A stretch of DNA of 64,000 bases from Persicitalea sp963803495 (GCA_963803495.1 CAWDMP010000002.1:4464001-4528000), one strand, 5' to 3'; shown: positions 44,631 to 52,988, numbered from the stretch's first letter. Program-made: numbers and translations. Notes: generated by a model not told the origin, from the letters alone.

Positions 44631-44683
44631 CGAATTACACTTCATCAACAAACTAAAAAACCAAATGGGAAGAATAATTTTGA

Positions 44684-44757
44684 ATGAGCGAATGATAGAA
44701 TGAGTGAATAAAAATATTCTATCAATCACTCAATCACTCATTCACTCATTCAAAATT
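44684..44757. repeat. Inverted pair of AATGAGTGAATGA words
   Basis: TTTTGAATGAGCGAATGATAG and GAATGAGTGAATAAAA are followed, after a short centre at AATATT, by the complementary CACTCAATCACTCATTC and ACTCATTCAAAATTAAA. The arms could form a long imperfect hairpin. Confidence 0.7.
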
Positions 44758-44767
44758 AAAAAGAAGC

Positions 44768-44923
44768 TGTAGGAGGGGGAGTCGAACCACCCACGGTGCG
44801 GTTAGCTACGATACAAATACTTGGTGGTCAACCCCAGTCGACAAGTCGGCATTATATCGCGTTTATCCCGGAATCACCACCCCCGAGACAGGAGGGCATG
44901 GCTGCCAGTTTCATCATCCTACA
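44768..44923 (-). ncRNA. Unusual tRNA-like RNA, 156 nt, with ~88-nt variable region
   Basis: Read on the minus strand, ends pair perfectly over seven bases (TGTAGGA 44923-44917 with TCCTACA 44774-44768), followed by G at the discriminator position; no CCA is encoded. U8, a class-II-style D arm (ATG/CAT stem, loop AAACTGGCAGC), and a five-pair anticodon arm (CCCTC/GGGGG, loop CTGTCTC, GTC at 44889-44887) follow in correct register. A T arm GGTGG-TTCGACT-CCCCC (one mismatch) abuts the acceptor. Between anticodon and T arms lie about 88 bases (44792-44879), far more than any normal variable arm. It may be a tRNA with an insertion, a tRNA pseudogene, or a distinct structured RNA; it is not tmRNA or SRP RNA by the motifs I can check. 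The rest of 44597-45103 holds no gene. Confidence 0.5.
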
Positions 44924-45103
44924 GTATAGCAAAAAACGTCGTCAGCATAGCGGGACAAGGCGTCCGTTTCTGTATATTGACGTTGCAAAGGTAAAGGACG
45001 GAAATTTAATATTAAAATATTTTTATAAAAAAGTCCTAAAATTTAGAATATTTATATTGAATCGTCCACTTTATTGAAAAGATCGTAATAATTGGTAATT
45101 ATA

Positions 45104-45577
45104 ATGACAAAAAATTTAGAGATTGATAATACCGATTTGCGGATTCTGTCACTGCTGATGGACAATGCCGGCCTTGCCTACACCGAAATCGGGAAGCGCG
45201 TCAATGTATCGGGTGGCACAGTTCACGTCAGGATGAAGAAGATGGAACAGTTGGGAATCGTGAAAGGCTCGCAGCTCATCATCGATCCCGCCAAACTGGG
45301 CTGGGACATCAGTGCTTTCTTAGGGGTGTACCTCGACAAGAGCTCACTGTATGAAGACGTGGCGTCGGATTTAGAAAAAATCCCCGAAGTCGTCAACATC
45401 CACTACACTACGGGCGTGTACAGTCTCTTTGCCAAGATCGTCTGCCGCGACACGGGGCATTTGCGCGAGGTACTGCACGATAAAATTCAGAAAGTAAAGG
45501 GCATTCAACGTACCGAAACGATTATTTCGCTGGAAGAAAGGATCAACCGTTCAATTCCATTGGAGGAACAGGAATGA
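45104..45577 (+). CDS. Lrp/AsnC-family transcription regulator
   Basis: 157 residues from ATG 45104 (MTKNLEIDNTDLRILSLL). N-terminal HTH (TEIGKRVNVSGGTVHVRMKKME, ~residues 28-49) and C-terminal RAM/AsnC ligand domain (DISAFLGVYLDKSS, HYTTGVYSLFAKIVCRDT). Such regulators form dimers-octamers and respond to amino acids. The closest type in Bacteroidota is the essential-like Lrp copy, but the regulon is unknown. The DNA upstream (45000-45100) is very AT-rich. Confidence 0.92.
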   Translation: MTKNLEIDNTDLRILSLLMDNAGLAYTEIGKRVNVSGGTVHVRMKKMEQLGIVKGSQLIIDPAKLGWDISAFLGVYLDKSSLYEDVASDLEKIPEVVNIHYTTGVYSLFAKIVCRDTGHLREVLHDKIQKVKGIQRTETIISLEERINRSIPLEEQE

Positions 45578-45620
45578 AAATATTTTTGAGTGAATAATTT
45601 TTATATATAAAAAACTTATA

Positions 45621-45628
45621 TATATTTG
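45621..45628 (+). promoter_or_regulatory. Predicted -7 element of padR-tonB
   Basis: TATATTTG sits 88 bases before the padR-like start in a TTATATATA-rich stretch that repeats at 45601 and 45616; the repeated half-sites could be a regulator binding site. Confidence 0.5.
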
Positions 45629-45716
45629 ACCTATTCAAACGCGTTAAAAAAATAAACGTTTAAACAAATCAACAAAAAGGATACGTCACAAACAAGACGA
45701 TCCGTAAATCGATCCA

Positions 45717-46064
45717 ATGGAAAAAAGCACCAGCCACGAGTACGTAAGAGGAACTTTAAAGACGATCGTCCTGAATTTATTGTCGGATTGCGACCGGATG
45801 TACGGCTACGAAATCACGCAACAAGTCACCGAGCGCACCGCCGGTGAAATCAACCTGACCTTCGGCGCACTCTATCCCGTGCTGCATAAATTGGAACAGG
45901 AAGGGTTGCTCAAAACCGAATCGGAGGCCGTCGACGGCCGGATGCGCAAGTACTACGCTCTCACCTCACAAGGCACCGAGACCGCCCGCACCAAAACCAA
46001 CGACCTCGAACGATTTATGGAAGCCATGAAGTTGCTGCTTACCCCGCCCAGCGTAGCGAAATGA
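45717..46064 (+). CDS. PadR-family transcription regulator
   Basis: 115 residues. PadR winged helix: RGTLKTIVLNLLSDCDRMYGYEI (~residues 11-33), TFGALYPVLHKLEQEGLLKTE (~50-70) and RMRKYYALTSQG (~80). Short form without the C-terminal Vir_act_alpha domain extension. The neighbouring downstream gene encodes a TonB-type protein whose N-terminal soluble domain is typical of genes paired with PadR regulators in this phylum. Likely autoregulated. Confidence 0.9.
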   Translation: MEKSTSHEYVRGTLKTIVLNLLSDCDRMYGYEITQQVTERTAGEINLTFGALYPVLHKLEQEGLLKTESEAVDGRMRKYYALTSQGTETARTKTNDLERFMEAMKLLLTPPSVAK

Positions 46065-46152
46065 GAGGAAAGGGGTCGACGGGGAAATGGTAGACGGTGG
46101 ACAGGTTTTTGGCAAATCAACAGATCAACTCATAAACAAATCAACAACCCTT

Positions 46153-47178
46153 ATGAAACGCCTCACCAACGACCGCCTTGCCGAACTGAACCGCTACCTC
46201 GAAGAAAGCGGGTTAAGCGACGCCCTGAAACCCGAATTACTCGACCACCTGGCTTGTGAAGCCGAGGAGCGACTGTGGGCCGGGATACCGCTGGGTGCGG
46301 TAATCGAGGCGCTGCGCCGTGAGGTGGGGGCGGACGTGTTGCAGGGGCTGAGCAACGATCACAAAGATCTGTTGGCCGTGGATGCCACTTTGAACGACAT
46401 CGTTTTTGAGAATCGTAATAAGCTGTACGGTGCTTACGTACTTCGGCGCGAGTACAGCGGCAACGTACAACGCGCTATGGTACTCGGCGTTGGGCTATTT
46501 CTGCTGATGTTCTTATTGCCGGAATTGTACGCCCGCCTAAAAACCACCGACGAAAAGGATATCGCCTACATGATCGAAGCCAAGACCATCAAGATTACGC
46601 CGGAGAAAATCACGCCCGTCGCTCCGCAGCCCGCCAATACGCCGCCGCCCACGGTCAAGACGGTACGCTCCCTACCGCCCGAAGTACTTCCCGACGATCA
46701 GGTACCTATCGAGACGCCACCGCCTACCGTGGAAATGCTGGAAACGGCGCAGGCCGGACAAAAAACCATAGATGGTGATGTGTTCGTCGAACTCGTGGTG
46801 CCACCCGCGGCCACGGCGGTTCCCGGCAAAGGGGAGGTAATTGGGTTGAAAGCCGAAGAGGAAAAAACGTTGCTTTTTGCCGAGCAGCAGCCGGAATTCT
46901 CTGGTGGTCAGGCAGCTTTCGCCAAATTTTTACAAAAAAACCTCAGGTACCCTAACAACGCCGCGCGGGCCGGAGTACAGGGAAAAGTTTTCGTAGAGTT
47001 CACGGTAGGTTCCGACGGGAGTATCCAAAACGCCAAAACCATTAAAGGCATCGGCTTCGGTTGCGACGAGGAAGCGCTCCGCGTCATCAATCTCATGCCC
47101 GACTGGCGTCCCGGCAAGCAGTCGGGCCGGCCGGTGCGGGTCCGCTTCACGGTACCGATCGCGTTTCAGATTCAATAA
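46153..47178 (+). CDS. TonB-family energy transducer with N-terminal cytoplasmic domain
   Basis: 341 residues from ATG 46153 (MKRLTNDRLAELNRYL), chosen over 46087 because the first 22 codons lack similarity. Residues 1-~75 form a soluble helical domain (ELLDHLACEAEERLWAG) like the prefix of PadR-linked membrane proteins; NKLYGAYVLRREY, then a membrane helix (~98-113), a Pro-rich periplasmic spacer, and the TonB C-terminal domain (~255-341: FAKFLQKNLRYPNNAARAG, GKVFVEFTVGSDGSIQ, MPDWRPGKQSGRPV). It would pass proton-motive energy to outer-membrane receptors. No ExbB/D adjacent. Confidence 0.88.
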   Translation: MKRLTNDRLAELNRYLEESGLSDALKPELLDHLACEAEERLWAGIPLGAVIEALRREVGADVLQGLSNDHKDLLAVDATLNDIVFENRNKLYGAYVLRREYSGNVQRAMVLGVGLFLLMFLLPELYARLKTTDEKDIAYMIEAKTIKITPEKITPVAPQPANTPPPTVKTVRSLPPEVLPDDQVPIETPPPTVEMLETAQAGQKTIDGDVFVELVVPPAATAVPGKGEVIGLKAEEEKTLLFAEQQPEFSGGQAAFAKFLQKNLRYPNNAARAGVQGKVFVEFTVGSDGSIQNAKTIKGIGFGCDEEALRVINLMPDWRPGKQSGRPVRVRFTVPIAFQIQ

Positions 47179-47188
47179 GCAAACACGC

Positions 47189-47812
47189 TTACCGCAGCTT
47201 CGGCAAATCGCCCTTCATCGGAAACAGCAGTACTACCTTGCGCCCCGAGGCGCGTTCCAAAATCGGCGTCAGCATTTTGCGGGCGTTCTCGCGGGTTTGG
47301 TCCAGAATACCCATGTCCAGCGACGACTGCCGGATCTGGCGCTCAGCCTGCTTATAGGCTTCCTGCACTAATTGCGCTTCTTCCAGGAAAGCATATTCCG
47401 TGTTGTAGACTTTGGAACGATCGTGGTCGATCTTGAAAAAGCACAGCTCCGGCTCCGGCAAATGTACTACGAGCGTGTCACGCCCGGCCTCGATGTCGGC
47501 GATGTTCATCAGGGTGAGATCCACACAACCAACTGCTTCGCCCTGCACGATGAGTACCGCTTTGGCATCGGGCAACCACTGCTTGGTGATCTGCTGCTCC
47601 ACGATGTCCTTGAAATTATAGCGTACCAATTCCAGCTTTCCCAGCGACGTTATCTCTTGCAAAACCACCGTTTGGGTCGTTTCGGTCTTGTTCTCCCTGG
47701 AAAACCAGTCGGGTAGCCAACTGCCCGTCCGCCAGTTTTCCCAAAGCGAGATAACGCCCACGATCAGCAGGGAAAAAAGAAGCAGGCGAAGCAGTAGTCG
47801 AAGAAAGCGCAT
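47189..47812 (-). CDS. DUF4230 domain membrane-anchored protein
   Basis: 207 residues with one N-terminal membrane helix (LLRLLLFSLLIVGVISLW, residues ~7-24). The DUF4230 body contains VVLQEITSLGKLELVRYNFKD (~residue 50) and DTLVVHLPEPELCFFKIDHDRSKVYN (~112). The family resembles SPFH-like or IpgD-like lipid-facing proteins in some predictions, but no function is established. It is convergent with the TonB gene (10-base gap). Confidence 0.85.
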   Translation of the reverse strand: MRFLRLLLRLLLFSLLIVGVISLWENWRTGSWLPDWFSRENKTETTQTVVLQEITSLGKLELVRYNFKDIVEQQITKQWLPDAKAVLIVQGEAVGCVDLTLMNIADIEAGRDTLVVHLPEPELCFFKIDHDRSKVYNTEYAFLEEAQLVQEAYKQAERQIRQSSLDMGILDQTRENARKMLTPILERASGRKVVLLFPMKGDLPKLR

Positions 47813-47957
47813 AGGGTATTTGGCGGGAAGAGGTCAGGCGCAAAAGTACGCAATTCGGCGCGTTTGGCCGGACGTACCACCGATGGCTTTTAGGTTTAAT
47901 TTGTGCAAATTTGCGTAAAGCTCACGCTACCATTTTTGCCTAGAAACCTAAGATTCC

Positions 47958-49124
47958 ATGAAATATTGCTTCGTATTCTTGCTCGCCGCCGCACCCTACC
48001 TGAGTACTTCGGCCCAAAACCCGACCTTCAAAGCCGAGACCATCGACCCTAACATTAGCATCGGCTACGGCTTGGCCACAGGTGATGTCGACGGCGACGG
48101 ACAAATCGATATCCTGCTCGCCGACCAAAAAGAAATCGTTTGGTACGAAAACCCAGGGGGGGCTCAACTACCCTGGAAGCGGCACGTGATGGCCTCCAAC
48201 CTCACCACGCGCGACAACGTCTGCATCGCTGCCCGCGACATCGACGGCGACGGCAAAGTGGAAGTAGCCGTGGGCGCGCAATGGAATCCCGGCGATACCA
48301 AAGACGCCGAGGCTTCGGGAGCGGTATTTTACTTAGTGCCTCCCGCCGACCGCACGAGTACCTGGGCACCCGTAGCGCTGCACCACGAGGTGACGATTCA
48401 CCGGATGCACTGGGTGCGCGACACCGACGGCAAGTACCAGCTTATCGTGCTGCCGCTGCACGGCCTGGGCAACGAGAAAGGGGAGGGTGCGGGCGTGAAC
48501 CTGATCGCCTTCGAAGTACCCGACGACAAGCAAGGTACCTGGAACTACCAGCTTCTGGACACCGACATGCACCTGACGCACAACATGGAACCCATGGAAG
48601 TGAGCGGCGCATTTCTGGGGATGGCCGTTGCAGGAAAAGAGGGCGTGCAAGTACTACTCGACGGGGCCGATGGCTGGGCGGCGTCGGGCAACTGGATGGT
48701 ACTTAAAAATGGCGTGGGCGAAATCAGGACCGGTAAGCTTGAAAATAACCAACTTTTTACGACAACCATCGAACCGATGCACGGCAACAGTCTGGTGGTA
48801 TATACCAAAGACAACCGCAGTGTACTCACCGACCGCATGAACCAGGGCCACGCCCTGGTGACGGCCGATTTTCTAGGCCTGGGCCGCGACCAGATCGCAG
48901 TGGGCTGGCGCGAGAAAAACGCCGCCGAGCAAGTAGGGGTACGGCTCTACGTAGGTACCGACGAAGCCGGGAAAGATTGGCAGGAGTACGCCATCGACCA
49001 AAAAGTAGACATGGCCTGTGAAGACCTCAAAGCCGCCGACCTGGACGGCGATGGTGACCTCGACCTGGTGGCTTCGGGCCGGGCGACGCACAACGTGGTG
49101 ATCTACTGGAACCAGCGATTCTGA
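47958..49124 (+). CDS. Secreted FG-GAP/VCBS-repeat protein
   Basis: 388 residues with a signal peptide (KYCFVFLLAAAPYLSTSAQ). Repeated calcium-binding FG-GAP/VCBS blades: GLATGDVDGDGQIDILLA (~residue 37), ARDIDGDGKVEVAVG (~92) and KAADLDGDGDLDLVASG (~360). This forms a seven-bladed propeller; such proteins in Planctomycetes and Bacteroidota are exported and often lie near Gfo/Idh and DUF1501 genes. A binding or aldose-epimerase-associated role is possible; no catalytic motif seen. Confidence 0.87.
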   Translation: MKYCFVFLLAAAPYLSTSAQNPTFKAETIDPNISIGYGLATGDVDGDGQIDILLADQKEIVWYENPGGAQLPWKRHVMASNLTTRDNVCIAARDIDGDGKVEVAVGAQWNPGDTKDAEASGAVFYLVPPADRTSTWAPVALHHEVTIHRMHWVRDTDGKYQLIVLPLHGLGNEKGEGAGVNLIAFEVPDDKQGTWNYQLLDTDMHLTHNMEPMEVSGAFLGMAVAGKEGVQVLLDGADGWAASGNWMVLKNGVGEIRTGKLENNQLFTTTIEPMHGNSLVVYTKDNRSVLTDRMNQGHALVTADFLGLGRDQIAVGWREKNAAEQVGVRLYVGTDEAGKDWQEYAIDQKVDMACEDLKAADLDGDGDLDLVASGRATHNVVIYWNQRF

Positions 49125-49260
49125 ACCTCTTGTCCCGATCTCGATCAGGATTTTAAGGTACCTGAACCGTCTGCCCCAAAAGCCGGTTTTAGTAGGGACT
49201 GGTTCGGTAATTTTGTGCAACTCAATCCTGGCTACTTCCTTACACCCAAAAATAATCATC

Positions 49261-49896
49261 ATGACTCCATTGCGTAAGGGTTTTTTTATCCGAAAAGCCA
49301 AAGACATCACCATCAGCGGTACGTTGGCGCTGGCGCTGTTGGCGGGCGGAATAACGCTGCCGGGTTGCCAGAGCGGACAAGACTCGGAAGCGGAATACAG
49401 CTACGACGACACGACTTACGAAAAAGGTATTCGCTCCTACATCAAGGAAGTCAGGCCGGGCGAATTCAAAATAACCGACGAGGAAACCGTGGAATTTGAC
49501 CAGTCGGAAGCCATAGTTTTCTACCTGGACGGTACCTCGCGCACGATCAATCCCGAAGCCGCCAAGCGCCTGATCGACGAAGAAATCGCCGCCAAAGGCG
49601 ATCCTGCGAAAAGTGATACAGCCATCGCGCAAAATGGCGGGTACCGTCGCAGCGGGCTGTCGACCATGCTGTTGTATGGTGGCATGGGCTACATGCTGGG
49701 CCGCAACCGCAACAACGGCTACATCAACTCCATGCGCCAAAATGGCAACGCGGGCCAGTATTACAGCGACCCGCGTACCTATCAAAAAGCCCAGTCGGCC
49801 CGCAGCGCGATGCGCGCCTCGCGCACGGTCAACGCCCGCCCCTCCGGCGGCCGAAGCGGGTTTTTCGGAAGATCTCCTTCACGAGGCGGAGGATGA
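49261..49896 (+). CDS. Lipoprotein-like membrane protein next to an ATP-grasp ligase (YgiB-like context)
   Basis: 211 residues from ATG 49261 (MTPLRKGFFIRKAKD). A membrane/lipoprotein signal (LALALLAGGITLPGCQSG) is followed by an acidic middle (SEAEYSYDD, TDEETVEFDQSEAIVFYLDG) and an Arg/Gly/Ser-rich tail (ARPSGGRSGFF, SPSRGGG). In Enterobacteria ygiB (DUF1190, same kind of tail) precedes ygiC, an ATP-grasp ligase; the same order occurs here. Homology to YgiB is inferred from layout and tail composition rather than proven. Confidence 0.65.
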   Translation: MTPLRKGFFIRKAKDITISGTLALALLAGGITLPGCQSGQDSEAEYSYDDTTYEKGIRSYIKEVRPGEFKITDEETVEFDQSEAIVFYLDGTSRTINPEAAKRLIDEEIAAKGDPAKSDTAIAQNGGYRRSGLSTMLLYGGMGYMLGRNRNNGYINSMRQNGNAGQYYSDPRTYQKAQSARSAMRASRTVNARPSGGRSGFFGRSPSRGGG

Positions 49897-50063
49897 TTAT
49901 CGAAGGGGGAAGGGGTGAAAGATTAACGGTTAAAGGTGTTTTTCTTGGAAACTGTACATTTATCCTGATGTCATTCGCACCCTGCGATAGCTAATCAAAA
50001 TAATTGTGTCTTGGCAGGAATATGGGAACTCATCCAGACCGGAGCACCTTTCTTTGTCCGCGG

Positions 50064-50108
50064 CCCCGTCCCCCGTCCCCCGTCCCCCGTCCCCCGTCCC
50101 CCGTCCCC
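50064..50108. repeat. Heptanucleotide tandem repeat plus A-run before the ligase start
   Basis: Six copies of a seven-base unit (CCCCCGT, phase arbitrary) run from 50064 to about 50108 and are followed by eight A and the ATG at 50116. The tract is open in the frame of the ligase and would encode VPRPPSP repeats if translation began upstream at 50011. Confidence 0.9.
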
Positions 50109-50115
50109 AAAAAAA

Positions 50116-51291
50116 ATGATTGAACTAACCCCCCTCCCCCTGCCACCCGAAAAAGCGCTGCAAAAGGTGGGTTGGCAGTGGATGTTGGGCGAGGATACGG
50201 TACCCTATCTGGTTCATGAGGTCGTGGCGGTTTCGGAGGCCGAGGCGGAGGCCTACTACGAGGCGGCGCAAACGCTCTACGGCATGTTGGTAGAGGCCGG
50301 TCAGTACGCCATCGATCAGCATCTTTTAAAAGAAATGGGCATTCCTGAGAACCTGCACGAGCTGGTGAAGCGCTCGTGGGAAGACGACCGACAGGTACAT
50401 CTCTACGGACGTTTCGATCTGGCCGGGGGCGTAGATGGCCAACCGATCAAGCTCATCGAGTTCAACGCCGATACGGCTACTTGTCTGCCCGAAACGGCGG
50501 TAGTGCAATGGGCGCAGTTGCGCGCCAACGATCTGGAAGAGAGTCGGCAATTCAATACCTTGTACGAAAGTCTGATCGCGCAGTTCGAGTACTTGAAGCA
50601 AGAAAATCTCGATCTAACGCCCAGCATTTTGCTCACCACCCTACGCGACTATTCCGAAGACGACACCAATGTGGCGCTACTCACCGAAGCTGCCAAGGCG
50701 GCGGGCTTCGACGCCGAATTTTGCTTCATAGACGAGGTGGAATTTTCGGCCGGGGAAGGAATTTTCAAACAAGATCCGGTGGACGGGCAGTTTGTTCGCT
50801 ACGACTTTTGGTTCAAGCTGGTACCCTGGGAATCCATCGGCGAGGAAGAGCCGGAACTCACCGCGCTGCTGACCGACATCGTGCTGAATCGCAAGGCCGT
50901 CGTGCTGAACCCGGCTTACACGCTGCTTTTTCAATCCAAGTACATCCTGAAAATTCTGTGGGATATGTACCCCTACCACCCGCTGCTGCTGCAAACGGAG
51001 AAGTACCTCCTCCCGCACAAGCAAACGGTCAGCAAGGTACTGTTTGGTAGAGAAGGAGCCAACGTGGCGATCCTGGAAAAAGGCGGGACGGTCCTGGAAA
51101 AAGTGGAAGGTGCGTACGGCAAGCAACGGTGCGTATACCAGGAATACGTCGACTTTGTGGCCGATACCGAAGGCCACCGCTACCAGGCGGGTGTGTTTTT
51201 TGCGGGCGAGCCCTGCGCGCTGGGCTTCCGGCGCGGCGGCCGAATCCTGGACAACACGGCCCAGTTCGTCGGCCACATCATCGAAAAATAA
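50116..51291 (+). CDS. Glutathionylspermidine synthase-like ATP-grasp ligase (YgiC-like)
   Basis: 391 residues from ATG 50116 (MIELTPLPLPPEKA). ATP-grasp peptide ligase of the GSP_synth family: YGRFDLAGGVDGQPIKLIEFNADTATCLPET (~95-125), FRYDFWFKL-type core, LFQSKYILKILWDMYPYHP (~275), CVYQEYVDFVAD and AGVFFAGEPCALGFRRGG at the end. YgiC-type enzymes have ligase fold but uncertain substrates. An alternative start at 50011 would place the heptamer repeat inside the gene. The next gene starts three bases after its stop. Confidence 0.88.
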   Translation: MIELTPLPLPPEKALQKVGWQWMLGEDTVPYLVHEVVAVSEAEAEAYYEAAQTLYGMLVEAGQYAIDQHLLKEMGIPENLHELVKRSWEDDRQVHLYGRFDLAGGVDGQPIKLIEFNADTATCLPETAVVQWAQLRANDLEESRQFNTLYESLIAQFEYLKQENLDLTPSILLTTLRDYSEDDTNVALLTEAAKAAGFDAEFCFIDEVEFSAGEGIFKQDPVDGQFVRYDFWFKLVPWESIGEEEPELTALLTDIVLNRKAVVLNPAYTLLFQSKYILKILWDMYPYHPLLLQTEKYLLPHKQTVSKVLFGREGANVAILEKGGTVLEKVEGAYGKQRCVYQEYVDFVADTEGHRYQAGVFFAGEPCALGFRRGGRILDNTAQFVGHIIEK

Positions 51292-51294
51292 TCT

Positions 51295-51663
51295 ATGAAT
51301 CAGTATGACGCATCACTGATCGCCCTGCGACCCGAGGTAGTTACTTCGCCCGCCCAAAATCCGGCCGAAGATTTTCAGAATAAGGTACTTCGCCCCATCC
51401 TGAAATTTCAGCACGAGCGCATTGTAGCGCTTTTTCAGCAGCACCTCGAAAAGCGTAAAGTCAACCTTTCGGGTCTGAGCCCGGAAACCCGCAAAAATTA
51501 CGTCGAAAGTACCTTCCAAAAAGACCTCACGCTGCGCAATCAATTGATTGGCCTGGCTTTGGGCCTTATGACGCAAGCGGAGTTTGAACACTTTAATCAG
51601 GACAAAGCACTCGCTCGCCGTTTGAATAATCTGCTGGTGCAGCGCATTCAAAGTACTTTGTAA
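51295..51663 (+). CDS. Small conserved-looking protein of unknown function, coupled to the ligase
   Basis: 122 residues, three bases after the ligase stop, so translationally linked. Predicted all-helical: NKVLRPILKFQHERIVALFQ, QHLEKRKVNLSGLSPETRKN, NQLIGLALGLMTQAEFEHFN, RRLNNLLVQRIQ. No signal, no membrane helix, no known motif. It may be a partner of the ligase. A strong hairpin terminator follows. Confidence 0.75.
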   Translation: MNQYDASLIALRPEVVTSPAQNPAEDFQNKVLRPILKFQHERIVALFQQHLEKRKVNLSGLSPETRKNYVESTFQKDLTLRNQLIGLALGLMTQAEFEHFNQDKALARRLNNLLVQRIQSTL

Positions 51664-51680
51664 GTTTTTTCAAATAAAAA

Positions 51681-51709
51681 GGCGTGGTTCTCATAAAGAG
51701 AACCACGCC
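51681..51709. terminator. Bidirectional terminator
   Basis: GGCGTGGTTCTC (51681-51692) pairs with GAGAACCACGCC (51698-51709), loop of five; A-rich before, A/T-rich after. Serves the convergent ligase operon and YugP-like gene. Confidence 0.9.
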
Positions 51710-51756
51710 ACTTAAAAAAGCTGACTGCCGACAGCGGTACGCCGCCCGGCCAAAAT

Positions 51757-52437
51757 TCAATTTCTTCTTCCCATCAAAATACTCACATAATAAAGTAGAG
51801 TAGCGAGAGATCCTATGGCAGCTACCAGGTAGGTACGTGCCGCCCATTTCAGCGCATCTTTGGCCATGACGTGCTCTTCTGGCGTCACGATACCATTCTG
51901 GTCGATCCAAGCCAGGGCCCGGTTGCTGGCGTCGTACTCAACGGGCAGTGTGATGAAGCTAAACAGTGTCGTGAGGGCAAACAATCCCACGCCGATCGAC
52001 AGCGGAATGATCGAGGTATTGATCAATAAAATACCCCCCAAGATGATCCACTGCATGTACTTCGACGAAACCGTAAGCACGGGTACCATCTTCGAGCGAA
52101 GCGTGAGCCAGGCGTAAGCTGTGGCGTGTTGCACAGCGTGGCCGCATTCGTGCGACGATACGGCGGCAGCGGCCACGCTCCGGCCGTGGTACACATCGGT
52201 GCTCAGATTGACCGTCCGGTCCTTTGGGTTGTAGTGGTCGGTCAGGCGGCCTTCCACCGACTGCACGCGCACGTCCATGATGCCGCTCTGGCGCAGCATC
52301 TTTTCGGCGATTTCCTTCCCGCTCAGCCCGTTGGCCAGGCCTATCTGCGAGTACTTCTCGAACTTACTTTTCAGACGCCATTGGACATACATGCTGATGC
52401 CCATGACGAGTATTAGAATCAAATATCCTCCTCCCAT
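51757..52437 (-). CDS. Membrane zinc metallopeptidase (YugP-like)
   Basis: 226 residues. N-terminal membrane helix (YLILILVMGISMYVQW), zinc motif SSHECGHAVQHATAYAWL (HExxH, ~residue 114) and three further helices (~130-160 and ~195-222). YugP-type peptidases of the DUF2268/neutral zinc protease class are widespread with poorly known targets. Upstream begins a GAATGAGTGAATAG word array (52445-52480). Convergent with the ligase operon. Confidence 0.88.
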   Translation of the reverse strand: MGGGYLILILVMGISMYVQWRLKSKFEKYSQIGLANGLSGKEIAEKMLRQSGIMDVRVQSVEGRLTDHYNPKDRTVNLSTDVYHGRSVAAAAVSSHECGHAVQHATAYAWLTLRSKMVPVLTVSSKYMQWIILGGILLINTSIIPLSIGVGLFALTTLFSFITLPVEYDASNRALAWIDQNGIVTPEEHVMAKDALKWAARTYLVAAIGSLATLLYYVSILMGRRN

Positions 52438-52502
52438 AGTTTTTAATTTTGAATGTTTGAATTGTGAATGAGTGAATAGCCTTTGCCTGTATTACCCGTT
52501 GG

Positions 52503-52988
52503 CTAATAGCTATTCTTTATTTTGTTGATTAGTGTCGTAGTCGAATAGCCCTTGACCAGCGCTATGGTTTCTACGCTTCCTCCGTTTTTTATTACAAAAT
52601 CTGCGCCAGCGATTGTTTCCACACTGTAGTCGTCGCCTTTTACCAAAATGTCAGGCTTCAAGGCCTCTATCAGGGCCTGAGGCGTGGGATCGTCGAACAA
52701 AATGACAGTATCCACGAACGAAAGGGCCGCCATAAGCCGGGCGCGGGCGTACTCGTCCACCACCGGGCGGGCATGACCTTTCAATCGGCTGACCGAGGCG
52801 TCGGTGTTGAGACCCAGCACCAGGCGGTCGCCGAGGGCGCGGGCTTTTTCGAGGTAGTCGATATGGCCCAGGTGCACGATGTCGAAACAACCATTGGTGA
52901 ATACGACCTTCTGGTCGGCGCGCTGCCAGTCCGCTACTTTAACGATGGCTTCGTCAAGGGTGAGAATCTTGATTTTGGTGGGCGTCAT
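52503..52988 (-). CDS. rfaE2: D-glycero-beta-D-manno-heptose 1-phosphate adenylyltransferase
   Basis: 161 residues. Nucleotidyltransferase of the RfaE2/HldE-C type: VVFTNGCFDIVHLGHIDYLEKA (HxGH, ~residues 28-49), GLNTDASVSRLKG (~59) and ILVKGDDYSVETIAG. It makes ADP-heptose, the step before hldD (found at 21210). The kinase half (HldE-N) is not fused, as usual in this phylum. The start overlaps the upstream membrane-protein gene by four bases (52985-52988). Confidence 0.93.
   Translation of the reverse strand: MTPTKIKILTLDEAIVKVADWQRADQKVVFTNGCFDIVHLGHIDYLEKARALGDRLVLGLNTDASVSRLKGHARPVVDEYARARLMAALSFVDTVILFDDPTPQALIEALKPDILVKGDDYSVETIAGADFVIKNGGSVETIALVKGYSTTTLINKIKNSY

Noticed and set aside
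44768..44923. tmRNA or SRP RNA at the tRNA-like locus
   Set aside because: Lacks the tmRNA GGGG/tag features and is far too short; lacks the SRP GGAA tetraloop with its asymmetric loop.
50064..50108. CRISPR array
   Set aside because: Unit is only seven bases with no spacers.
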